A stretch of 6,629 nucleotides of DNA from an uncultured Methylobacillus sp. (GTDB lineage: Bacteria > Pseudomonadota > Gammaproteobacteria > Burkholderiales > Methylophilaceae). Below are positions 1-5,256 of the stretch, piece after piece. The position numbers were made by a program, and so were the translations under genes. Position 1 is the stretch's first letter. Every line of letters starts with the position of its first letter. The stretch spans positions 1-6,629 of the forward strand of contig CAMLDO010000064.1 of NCBI GenBank assembly GCA_946478865.1. Reading direction: 5' to 3'. The notes beneath the pieces were generated by a model. The model was given only the letters and a program-made list of their open reading frames with translations. It was not told where the DNA came from and did no database searches.

Positions 1-564
1 GGCGCTCATATCGTCAATCCGGAATGGAAGGTGCTGTACACCGCCGAATACGCCAAGCAGGACGACTACAAGGACGGCAACGACAACATCGATTCGCACT
101 ACCTGCGTCTCGGCGGCGGCGCGCAATATGGCACTTGGTATATGCGCCTCGACCACGAAATCCTGTCGAGCAACGATGGCCAGTCCGCCTTCCAGACCCC
201 GCTCGGCACCAATCACCTGTTCCAGGGTTGGGCCGACCTGTTCCTCGTGACGCCGAACGCAGGTATCAAGGACACCTTCCTGTCCTTTGGCGGCAAGGTG
301 TGGGATATCGCCCTTTCCGGTGAATACCACGTATTCCATTCGGACGAGGACTATCGCACCATCGGCGACAGCGCGAGCAACTTTACCGGCAGCAAGTACG
401 GTACCGAGCTCGACCTGGCCGCCGCCTATACCTACAAGAAGTGGATGGGCAAAGTGGAGTACGCCAAGTTCAACGAAGACGAAGAACTGGGCGCCACCGC
501 CACGGCTACAAGCCGCAAGCGCGACACCGACAAGCTCTGGCTGACGGTGATGTACACCTTCTGA
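1..564 (+). CDS. Outer-membrane beta-barrel porin, alginate-export-like (3' partial)
   Basis: The frame is open from base 1, so the start lies outside the window; 187 C-terminal residues are visible before the TGA at 562-564. The protein shows alternating polar/aromatic strands separated by acidic turns and ends in LWLTVMYTF. A terminal Phe after alternating hydrophobics is the usual outer-membrane insertion signal of beta-barrels. The segment FQTPLGTNHLFQGWADLFL followed by a strand resembles what I remember of proteins annotated as alginate export family (Alginate_exp) in beta- and gammaproteobacteria. That family name describes the fold; the substrate is not known and alginate secretion should not be assumed. 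A role in passage of small anions near a nitrate locus is possible but only inferred. A strong terminator follows 26 bases after the stop, so it is the last gene of its own transcript and is not part of the nitrate unit. Confidence 0.75.
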   Translation, partial: GAHIVNPEWKVLYTAEYAKQDDYKDGNDNIDSHYLRLGGGAQYGTWYMRLDHEILSSNDGQSAFQTPLGTNHLFQGWADLFLVTPNAGIKDTFLSFGGKVWDIALSGEYHVFHSDEDYRTIGDSASNFTGSKYGTELDLAAAYTYKKWMGKVEYAKFNEDEELGATATATSRKRDTDKLWLTVMYTF

Positions 565-590
565 GCGGATATCGGAAGGAAACAAGCAGA

Positions 591-616
591 ACCGGGGCCG
601 AGCGCCCCGGTTTTTT
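591..616 (+). terminator. Rho-independent terminator of the porin gene
   Basis: An 8-bp perfect GC-rich stem (ACCGGGGC at 591-598 with GCCCCGGT at 604-611) closes a 5-nt loop and runs directly into six T residues (611-616). It lies 26 bases after the porin stop codon. This is a textbook intrinsic terminator and separates the porin from the downstream genes. Confidence 0.93.
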
Positions 617-707
617 GTTCCGGGATGGAAACTGCCTGGGTCCTTTCGTACTCTTGACTTAAGGGGGCGTGAAGCGCGACCATGGAATCAGCATCGCGTT
701 TCCTCCT

Positions 708-713
708 GGAAGG
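708..713 (+). promoter_or_regulatory. Shine-Dalgarno that decides the start of the DUF3135-like gene
   Basis: GGAAGG lies 8 nt before the ATG at 722. An in-frame GTG at 716 would have only a 2-nt spacer, so the ATG is the better start. Confidence 0.7.
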
Positions 714-721
714 CAGTGAGC

Positions 722-1057
722 ATGCAGAATTTCAATTTTGACGAATGGTCGGCACTGGCAAGATCGGCTCCCGAGGAGTTCGAGTCGCGCCGGACCTCAG
801 CCATCGAAAGCATGATTGCCGGCTGCACCAATGCGCGCCGCATGCGCGGACTGCAATGCCGGATAGATCTGGAAAGAGCGCGTGCGCGCACGCCGCTCAA
901 GGCCTGCCTGCGGCTTTCCTCCCTCATGTGGGATTCGTTGTATGAATGCCACGATCACCTCAACCGGCTGGTCTGCCTGAAATCGCGGCGGATGCCGGCT
1001 CAGCCCGCTCCCATCCGGGAAGCCAAGATTCTTCCTTTTCCTGTCCGCAATCCCTGA
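722..1057 (+). CDS. DUF3135-like small protein
   Basis: The gene encodes 111 residues from ATG 722, chosen over GTG 716 because of the GGAAGG spacing. The pattern matches what I recall of the DUF3135 family, which has no known function: an N-terminal FDEW (residues 6-9), EEFESRR (18-24), a basic RRMRGLQCRID stretch (39-49), and a helix ACLRLSSLMWDSLYE (61-75) with the characteristic MWDSL. No signal peptide or membrane segment is visible. It is predicted cytoplasmic and mostly helical, rich in Arg and Glu, with five cysteines (35, 46, 62, 76, 85) that do not form a CxxC pair. The C-terminal tail after residue 90 is Pro-rich and probably disordered. It stands alone between the porin terminator and the nitrate promoter, and no clear promoter or terminator of its own could be identified. 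The stop codon is only about 23 bases from the first NtrC-like dyad of the next gene. Confidence 0.75.
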   Translation: MQNFNFDEWSALARSAPEEFESRRTSAIESMIAGCTNARRMRGLQCRIDLERARARTPLKACLRLSSLMWDSLYECHDHLNRLVCLKSRRMPAQPAPIREAKILPFPVRNP

Positions 1058-1079
1058 TTCGGCCTTGCTCTGAAGGTAT

Positions 1080-1126
1080 CGCCCCCTATCGGTGCGAAGC
1101 AGATGCGTACGCACCATAGCCATGCA
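1080..1126 (+). promoter_or_regulatory. Two candidate NtrC enhancer dyads upstream of the nitrate transporter
   Basis: The known NtrC site is roughly TGCACC-N5-GGTGCA, with core GCAC-N7-GTGC. Site A (1080-1096) reads GCCC-N7-GTGC and site B (1110-1126) reads GCAC-N7-ATGC, each 7 of 8 in the core. Their centres (1088 and 1118) are 30 bp apart, near three helical turns, and lie about 130 and 100 bp before the predicted start of transcription near 1218. That geometry is typical of NtrC enhancers. The outer halves GGTGCG (1091-1096) and CGCACC (1110-1115) also form a perfect inverted repeat. Individual matches are imperfect, so this rests mostly on position and pairing with the sigma-54 promoter. 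Confidence 0.45.
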
Positions 1127-1140
1127 CGGCCGCCGCGGCT

Positions 1141-1152
1141 AAAAATATTTTT
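1141..1152. repeat. 12-bp perfect A/T palindrome in the transporter promoter region
   Basis: AAAAATATTTTT equals its own reverse complement and is a conspicuous A/T block in otherwise GC-rich DNA. It sits between the NtrC-like dyads and the IHF/sigma-54 elements. It is most likely part of a bendable spacer or an IHF-flanking A-tract. It could also be a separate operator. Confidence 0.4.
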
Positions 1153-1171
1153 CTCGCCCCAACGATAGAAG

Positions 1172-1184
1172 AATCAGCCACTTG
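1172..1184 (+). promoter_or_regulatory. Candidate IHF site of the transporter promoter
   Basis: AATCAGCCACTTG matches the IHF consensus WATCAANNNNTTR at all defined positions but one (G for A at position 6). It has an A/T-rich block upstream (1141-1152), as many IHF sites do. It lies between the NtrC-like dyads and the -24 element, where IHF bends DNA to bring activator to sigma-54 polymerase. It ends only 7 bases from the -24 element, closer than usual. Confidence 0.4.
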
Positions 1185-1191
1185 CAAATCA

Positions 1192-1206
1192 TGGCATATG
1201 CCTTGC
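1192..1206 (+). promoter_or_regulatory. Sigma-54 (-24/-12) promoter of the nitrate transporter
   Basis: TGGCAT-N5-TTGC with the obligatory GG (1193-1194) and GC (1205-1206) at exactly the canonical spacing; the consensus is TGGCAC-N5-TTGCW. Transcription would start near 1218, giving a short leader of about 36 nt. The same sequence with identical flank (TTGCTTTTA) recurs upstream of cobA, which makes chance unlikely. RpoN dependence and nitrogen control by NtrC are expected. Confidence 0.85.
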
Positions 1207-1253
1207 TTTTACCCCGGTCTGTTTTCATTTCATTTTTTTGAGGGGGCTTCATC

Positions 1254-2465
1254 ATGGAGCGTAGTTTCTGGAAAGCGGGCCATACGCCGACGCTTTTCTC
1301 CGCTTTTCTCTATTTCGACCTTTCGTTCATGGTATGGGTGATTCTGGGACCGCTCGCGGTCCAGATCGCGGCCGACCTGCAACTGACGCCTGCCCAGAAA
1401 GGCCTGATGGTAGCGACCCCGGTACTGGCCGGCGCCCTGCTGCGCGTTGTGATGGGCGTGCTGGTGGATCACCTGCAACCCAAGAAGGCGGGCCTCATTG
1501 GCCAGCTCATCGTGATGGCAGCGCTCAGCGCCGCCTGGATTTTCGGTATCGACAGCTATCAGCAAGCTCTACTGCTGGGCGTAGGCCTGGGCTTTGCCGG
1601 TGCGGCATTCGCCGTGGCGCTGCCGCTGGCTTCGCGCTGGTATCCGCCAGAACATCAGGGCACGGCCATGGGCATCGCCGGCGCCGGCAATTCCGGCACC
1701 GTACTGGCCGCGCTGTTCGCGCCGACGCTGGCCGTGTGGTATGGATGGAACAATGTGTTCGGCCTCGCCCTGATTCCGCTGGCCATCGCGCTCTTCGTCT
1801 ATGTGCTCTTTGCCAAGGACGCTCCCAACAACGTACCGCCGAAGACGCTGAACCAATATGCCTCGGTCCTCAAGGATCGCGACGCGTGGTGGTTCATGTT
1901 CTTCTACAGCGTGACCTTCGGCGGCTTCGTCGGTCTGGCGCAATCGCTGACCATCTACTTCAACGACCAGTACGGCCTGTCTGCCGTGACCGCGGGCTAC
2001 TTCACCGCAGCCTGCGTGTTCGCCGGCTCCGCAGTCCGGCCCATCGGCGGTTTCATTGCCGACCGCATCGGCGGAATCCGCACCTTGCTGGTGATGTACA
2101 CGCTGGCCGCCATCTTCATCTTCACGGTGAGCTTCGGCTTCGACAACCGCTGGGCCGCGCTGGCGACCTTCATGGCGGCAATGCTGAGCCTGGGTGCAGG
2201 TAACGGCGCCGTGTTCCAGCTCGTGCCGCAACGCTTCCGCAAGGAAATCGGCGTGATGACCGGCCTCGTCGGCATGGCCGGCGGCATTGGCGGCTTCTAC
2301 CTGGCTTCCAGCCTGGGCTATGCCAAGCAACTCACGGGCAGCTATCAGGTCGGTTTCATGGTGTTCGCCGGCCTCGCGATCCTGGCCCTGCTCGGCCTGC
2401 ATGGCGTGAAGACCCGCTGGCGCACCACCTGGGGCTCCTCCGCGGTTACCAGCGCAAAAATCTAA
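1254..2465 (+). CDS. nasA: Nitrate/nitrite transporter, MFS family (NNP/NarK-NasA type)
   Basis: Inner-membrane carrier of 403 residues, the usual size of assimilatory NasA-type members of the nitrate-nitrite porter family, with about 12 hydrophobic helices. The ATG at 1254 follows GAGGGGG (1240-1246) by 7 nt. Family hallmarks are visible: nitrate signature 1 around GIAGAGNSG (140-148), nitrate signature 2 around LGAGNGAVFQLVP (313-325), and the two anion-binding arginines expected in helices 2 and 8, R64 (in GALLRVVMG) and R262 (in SAVRPIGGFIADRIGG). The second helix region also carries the MFS loop motif around VDHLQPKKAG (71-80). It imports nitrate, possibly also exchanging or exporting nitrite, feeding the siroheme nitrite reductase encoded downstream. 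Its promoter is of sigma-54 type. The phosphatase-kinase gene follows after 89 bp and may be cotranscribed. Respiratory NarK paralogues are similar, but the cobA-nirB context favours assimilation. Confidence 0.93.
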   Translation: MERSFWKAGHTPTLFSAFLYFDLSFMVWVILGPLAVQIAADLQLTPAQKGLMVATPVLAGALLRVVMGVLVDHLQPKKAGLIGQLIVMAALSAAWIFGIDSYQQALLLGVGLGFAGAAFAVALPLASRWYPPEHQGTAMGIAGAGNSGTVLAALFAPTLAVWYGWNNVFGLALIPLAIALFVYVLFAKDAPNNVPPKTLNQYASVLKDRDAWWFMFFYSVTFGGFVGLAQSLTIYFNDQYGLSAVTAGYFTAACVFAGSAVRPIGGFIADRIGGIRTLLVMYTLAAIFIFTVSFGFDNRWAALATFMAAMLSLGAGNGAVFQLVPQRFRKEIGVMTGLVGMAGGIGGFYLASSLGYAKQLTGSYQVGFMVFAGLAILALLGLHGVKTRWRTTWGSSAVTSAKI

Positions 2466-2484
2466 ACCACTTATCCATCGCCAC

Positions 2485-2530
2485 CGCCCAAGCCACTGAG
2501 CTGCATGAATTGCTCTTGGTGACTTGGGCG
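2485..2530 (+). other. Long imperfect stem-loop between transporter and kinase genes
   Basis: CGCCCAAGCCAC (2485-2496) pairs with GTGACTTGGGCG (2519-2530) at 11 of 12 positions, enclosing a 22-nt loop that can pair further (GAG with CTC). No T-run follows, so it is not a canonical intrinsic terminator. It may stabilise the 3' end of the transporter mRNA, lower read-through into the kinase gene, or mask a processing site. An alternative pairing of ACCGCC (2483-2488) with GGCGGT (2535-2540) is also possible. Confidence 0.55.
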
Positions 2531-2554
2531 TCCTGGCGGTAAATTGCTTTTACG

Positions 2555-4249
2555 ATGCCGCTCAAATTCACTTTAGGCCAGGCTACCGAAACCGGCCCTC
2601 GCTCACGCAACGAGGACTTTAGCGGGGCCGTGACTCCGACCGCCGAAACGCTTGCGGTCAAGGGCGCGCTGTTTGCCGTGGCGGACGGCGTTTCCGGCGG
2701 CGCCGGCGGGCGCGAGGCGGCCGAACTCACCGTGCGCGGCCTGCTGTCCGACTACTACGCGACGCCCGATACCTGGGAAGTGACCGCCGCGCTCGACAAG
2801 GTCATCGAGCCGCTCAACCGTTGGGTCGTCGCGCAAGGCGCCGCGAACCGCGACCTCGCGGGCATGGCCTCCACCCTTTCGGTACTGGTGCTGCGCGGTA
2901 CGCGCTATATCCTCGGGCATGTAGGCGATACGCGCATCTACCGCTTGCGCGGCAACGAGATGACGCTGCTCACGGTAGACCATGTATGGGACCGGCCGGA
3001 CATGCGGCATGTGCTCAAGCGCGCGATCGGCCTCGATGCGCATGTCGCCATGGACTACAGCGAAGGCACGGCGCAGGCGGGCGACATTTTCGTGCTCGCG
3101 AGCGATGGGGTGTGGGAGCCTCTGGGCGATCTCGGCATCCACCAGACCCTGCTGCTGCATCGCGAATTCCCGCCGCGCATCGCCGTGGAGCTGGTGCGCA
3201 AGGCACTCGCCGCAGGCGGTCAGGACAATGCGACCGCGCTGGTGGTGAGTGTGGACGAGCTACCGCATGAGGATCTCGGCGACCTGCTCGCGGAGGGCAA
3301 GCGTTTGCGCCCTCCGCCCAAGAAGCTCGTACCCGGCATGATCCTGGACGATTTCGAGATTCTCGAAGTCCTGCACGAGTCGCGCGCCACCCTGGTGTAC
3401 AAGGCGCAGCAGATGCAGACCGGCCAGCTCGCGGTGATCAAGACGCTACAGCCGGTGCTCGCGGACGATATTCAATCCTGCAACGGCCTGTTGCAGGAAG
3501 AATGGCTCGCGAAGCGCGTCGTGGCGCACTATTTCCCCCAGATTTTCCCCTGCCCCGGCCGCGGCCAGCTGTATTACGCGATGAGCTGGCACAAAGGCGA
3601 AACGCTGGAAGAACGCCTGCTGCGCGGCCACTATTTCACCGCGGTGGAAGCCGCGGGCATCGGCATCCGCCTGCTCAAGGGGCTGGGCGCACTGCACCGC
3701 CTCAATATCCTGCACCGCGACATCAAGCCGGACAATCTGCACCTCGGCGACGACGAGCGCCTGCGCATCCTCGACATGGGCGTCGCCGTGAGTTTCGGCC
3801 TCGGCCACGAGCCGGTCAATTCGAATGCGGGAACGCCGAGCTACCTTGCGCCTGAACTGTTCTCCGGCGGCACGCCATCGGTGAGCAGCGATCTCTATTC
3901 CGCAGGCGTCACGCTGTATCACCTGCTGACCCGACACTATCCCTACGGGGAAATCGAGCCTTTCCAGCACCCGCGCTTCGGCGAACCGATTCCGCCGACG
4001 CGTTACCGCCCCGACCTGCCGGGCTGGCTGGAAAACATCCTGCTCAAAGCCTGTGCACGCGATCCCGAAGCACGCTTCGAAACGGCCGAGGAATTTCTGC
4101 TTGCACTGGAAAGAGGCGAACATCAGCCCGTTTTGCCGCCGCCGCGCATGCCGCTCGCGCAACGCGATCCCCTGCTGCTGTGGAAGGCCATTGCGGCCTT
4201 GTCGCTGATCCTCAACCTGTTGCTGGTTTACCTCATCGCGGTCTCGTAA
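2555..4249 (+). CDS. Membrane-anchored PP2C phosphatase / Ser-Thr protein kinase fusion
   Basis: A 564-residue protein with two opposing activities. Residues 1-235 form a PP2C-type (PPM) phosphatase with its metal-binding motifs intact: RNEDF (18-22), VADGVSGGAGG (42-52), GHVGDTRIYRLR (121-132), LASDGVWE (181-188) and GGQDNAT (221-227). Residues 265-520 form a Hanks-type kinase: lysine K296 in LAVIK, Glu 315/316 as helix-C candidates, HRDIKPDN (387-394), DMG in place of DFG (407-409), GTPSYLAPE (427-434) and SDLYSAGV (445-452). The Gly-rich loop is degenerate (HESRATLVY, 274-282). A single hydrophobic helix at about 541-562 ends the chain, so it should be tail-anchored with both domains in the cytoplasm. 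The start is the first ATG of the frame and fits the PP2C N-terminus, although no good ribosome-binding site precedes it. Kinase genes of this kind also neighbour nasA/nirB in pseudomonads, from memory. A role in post-translational control of nitrate uptake or reduction is inferred; the substrate is unknown. Confidence 0.92.
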   Translation: MPLKFTLGQATETGPRSRNEDFSGAVTPTAETLAVKGALFAVADGVSGGAGGREAAELTVRGLLSDYYATPDTWEVTAALDKVIEPLNRWVVAQGAANRDLAGMASTLSVLVLRGTRYILGHVGDTRIYRLRGNEMTLLTVDHVWDRPDMRHVLKRAIGLDAHVAMDYSEGTAQAGDIFVLASDGVWEPLGDLGIHQTLLLHREFPPRIAVELVRKALAAGGQDNATALVVSVDELPHEDLGDLLAEGKRLRPPPKKLVPGMILDDFEILEVLHESRATLVYKAQQMQTGQLAVIKTLQPVLADDIQSCNGLLQEEWLAKRVVAHYFPQIFPCPGRGQLYYAMSWHKGETLEERLLRGHYFTAVEAAGIGIRLLKGLGALHRLNILHRDIKPDNLHLGDDERLRILDMGVAVSFGLGHEPVNSNAGTPSYLAPELFSGGTPSVSSDLYSAGVTLYHLLTRHYPYGEIEPFQHPRFGEPIPPTRYRPDLPGWLENILLKACARDPEARFETAEEFLLALERGEHQPVLPPPRMPLAQRDPLLLWKAIAALSLILNLLLVYLIAVS

Positions 4250-4258
4250 GCACGGAAA

Positions 4259-4293
4259 TGCACTGTGCTGGTGCGATGCACAATACGTGCGCA
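4259..4293 (+). promoter_or_regulatory. NtrC enhancer upstream of cobA-nirB
   Basis: TGCACT-GTGCT-GGTGCG (4259-4275) contains a perfect GCAC-N7-GTGC core and closely resembles the NtrC sites of enterobacterial glnA. A second dyad, TGCAC-N5-GTGCG (4277-4291), follows immediately, with a spacer two bases shorter than the norm. The centres lie about 129 and 112 bp upstream of the predicted start of transcription near 4396, a normal enhancer distance. The enhancer begins 10 bases after the kinase stop codon. Confidence 0.65.
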
Positions 4294-4337
4294 TGAATTC
4301 GGGGCATATTCATCCAGCCTGTTTGCCCAGACCTAGC

Positions 4338-4350
4338 TAACTCATTGATG
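4338..4350 (-). promoter_or_regulatory. Candidate IHF site of the cobA-nirB promoter
   Basis: Read on the minus strand, CATCAATGAGTTA matches WATCAANNNNTTR at every defined position except the first. It lies midway between the NtrC dyads and the -24 element, centred about 52 bp before the predicted start, which is the expected place for IHF-assisted looping. Confidence 0.5.
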
Positions 4351-4369
4351 GTGAAGTAAAACCAAACAT

Positions 4370-4384
4370 TGGCATCCTCCTTGC
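4370..4384 (+). promoter_or_regulatory. Sigma-54 (-24/-12) promoter of cobA-nirB
   Basis: TGGCAT-N5-TTGC with GG at 4371-4372 and GC at 4383-4384, canonical spacing. Including the downstream TTTTA it is identical to the transporter promoter at 17 of 20 positions, the three differences falling in the unconstrained spacer. Transcription should begin near 4396, leaving a leader of about 77 nt. In that leader I see no terminator or paired hexaloop hairpins of the NasT/ANTAR type. Confidence 0.87.
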
Positions 4385-4472
4385 TTTTAGCCGATTAAGC
4401 CGCTGTTTATTAAACCCTTTATGGTGCAAGTGTTTTAACGGCGATCATCGTTACTAGGCAAGGTTGTGGAAT

Positions 4473-5225
4473 ATGAAAGCAGGCAAGGTCACCCTGATCG
4501 GCGCCGGCCCCGGCGACCCGGAGTTGTTGACGCTCAAGGCGGTGCGCGCGCTGGGCGAAGCAGACGTCGTCCTCGTGGACGATCTGGTCAATCGCGAAGT
4601 GTTGCGGCATGCCGCACAAGCCCGCATTGTCGAAGTCGGCAAGCGGGGCGGCTGCAAATCCACGCCGCAGCATTTCATCAATCGCATGATGATCGCACTG
4701 GCGCAGCAGGGCCAGAACGTGGTGCGCCTCAAGGGCGGCGACGTGTTCCTGTTCGGGCGCGGCGGCGAGGAAATGCTCGAACTGCGTGCCGCAGGTATCG
4801 CCACGGAAATCGTGCCGGGTATTACCAGCGGGACCTCGGTTCCGGCCACGCTGGGTATACCGGTCACGCACCGCGCTTATACCCACGGCGTGACCTTCGT
4901 CACCGGCCACACGCAGGACGGCTCGCCCGTGAACTGGCGCGCCCTGGCCGAAAGCGGCACCACGCTCGTGATCTACATGGGCATGAAACATTTGCCGGAT
5001 ATCGTGTCCGGCTTGCTCGAAGCGGGCATGGCAGCCGAGATGCCGGCCGCCGTGATCCAGAACGGAACGCTTCCCGAGCAGAAGCAAGTAATTACTACGC
5101 TAGCGATGCTACCAATGGCGGTGCATCAGTCCGGGCTCGGCAGCCCGGCGCTGATTGTGGTGGGCGACGTCGTCCGCCTGGCGCAAGGCGAGGCATTGAA
5201 TGATGCCATGAAGGCTGCGGCCTGA
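4473..5225 (+). CDS. cobA: Uroporphyrinogen-III C-methyltransferase (SUMT)
   Basis: Cytoplasmic 250-residue enzyme that transfers two methyl groups from S-adenosylmethionine to uroporphyrinogen III, giving precorrin-2, the precursor of siroheme. It is the single-domain type, without the CysG dehydrogenase/ferrochelatase part. Motifs in order: VTLIGAGPGDPELLTLKA (6-23), LVDDLVN (34-40), VGKRGG (55-60), VRLKGGDVFLFGRGGEE (84-100), VPGITSGTSVPATLGIPVTHR (114-134) and NGTLPEQK (197-204). ATG 4473 is preferred to the in-frame TTG at 4464: it gives the family's usual N-terminus, with AAGG (4460-4463) 9 nt upstream. It is first in an operon with nirB, 31 bp downstream, which fits the need of nitrite reductase for siroheme. 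NirE-type paralogues serving heme d1 catalyse the same step, but the neighbours point to siroheme. Oxidation and iron insertion into precorrin-2 must be encoded elsewhere. Confidence 0.95.
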   Translation: MKAGKVTLIGAGPGDPELLTLKAVRALGEADVVLVDDLVNREVLRHAAQARIVEVGKRGGCKSTPQHFINRMMIALAQQGQNVVRLKGGDVFLFGRGGEEMLELRAAGIATEIVPGITSGTSVPATLGIPVTHRAYTHGVTFVTGHTQDGSPVNWRALAESGTTLVIYMGMKHLPDIVSGLLEAGMAAEMPAAVIQNGTLPEQKQVITTLAMLPMAVHQSGLGSPALIVVGDVVRLAQGEALNDAMKAAA

Positions 5226-5256
5226 CGCAACCATAGGATATCGAGGAGACGTAGTT

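Noticed and set aside
1..564. Naming the partial beta-barrel as a nitrate porin or as AlgE
   Set aside because: Only the C-terminal part is visible and the fold family does not define the substrate. The terminator separates it from the nitrate genes.
654..659. TTGACT as -35 element of a sigma-70 promoter for the DUF3135-like gene
   Set aside because: No acceptable -10 hexamer is found at 16-18 bp downstream (677-683 is GC-rich).
716..721. GTG at 716 as start of the DUF3135-like gene
   Set aside because: Only 2 nt from GGAAGG, whereas ATG 722 has an 8-nt spacer. The difference is only two residues.
1129..1152. Intrinsic terminator for the DUF3135-like gene made of GCCG/CGGC plus the following A/T block
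   Set aside because: The stem is only 4 bp with a 3-nt loop, and the tract begins with A residues rather than T. The A/T palindrome is better explained as part of the promoter region.
1569..2402. A 277-codon minus-strand frame opposite the transporter, and a similar one at 3446-4294 opposite the kinase
   Set aside because: Compositionally biased (Ala, Gly, Glu, His, Gln, Arg) and without motifs. The + strand frames are strongly supported by family signatures.
4464..4472. TTG at 4464 as start of cobA
   Set aside because: It would add MWN before the conserved MKAGKVTLIGAGPGDP start. ATG 4473 has suitable AAGG spacing and matches family length.
4396..4472. Leader RNA antiterminator of the NasT/ANTAR type before cobA
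   Set aside because: No pair of short hairpins with hexanucleotide loops and no terminator stem with T-tract is visible. Only a weak dyad AACG...CGTT at 4438-4453 is present.
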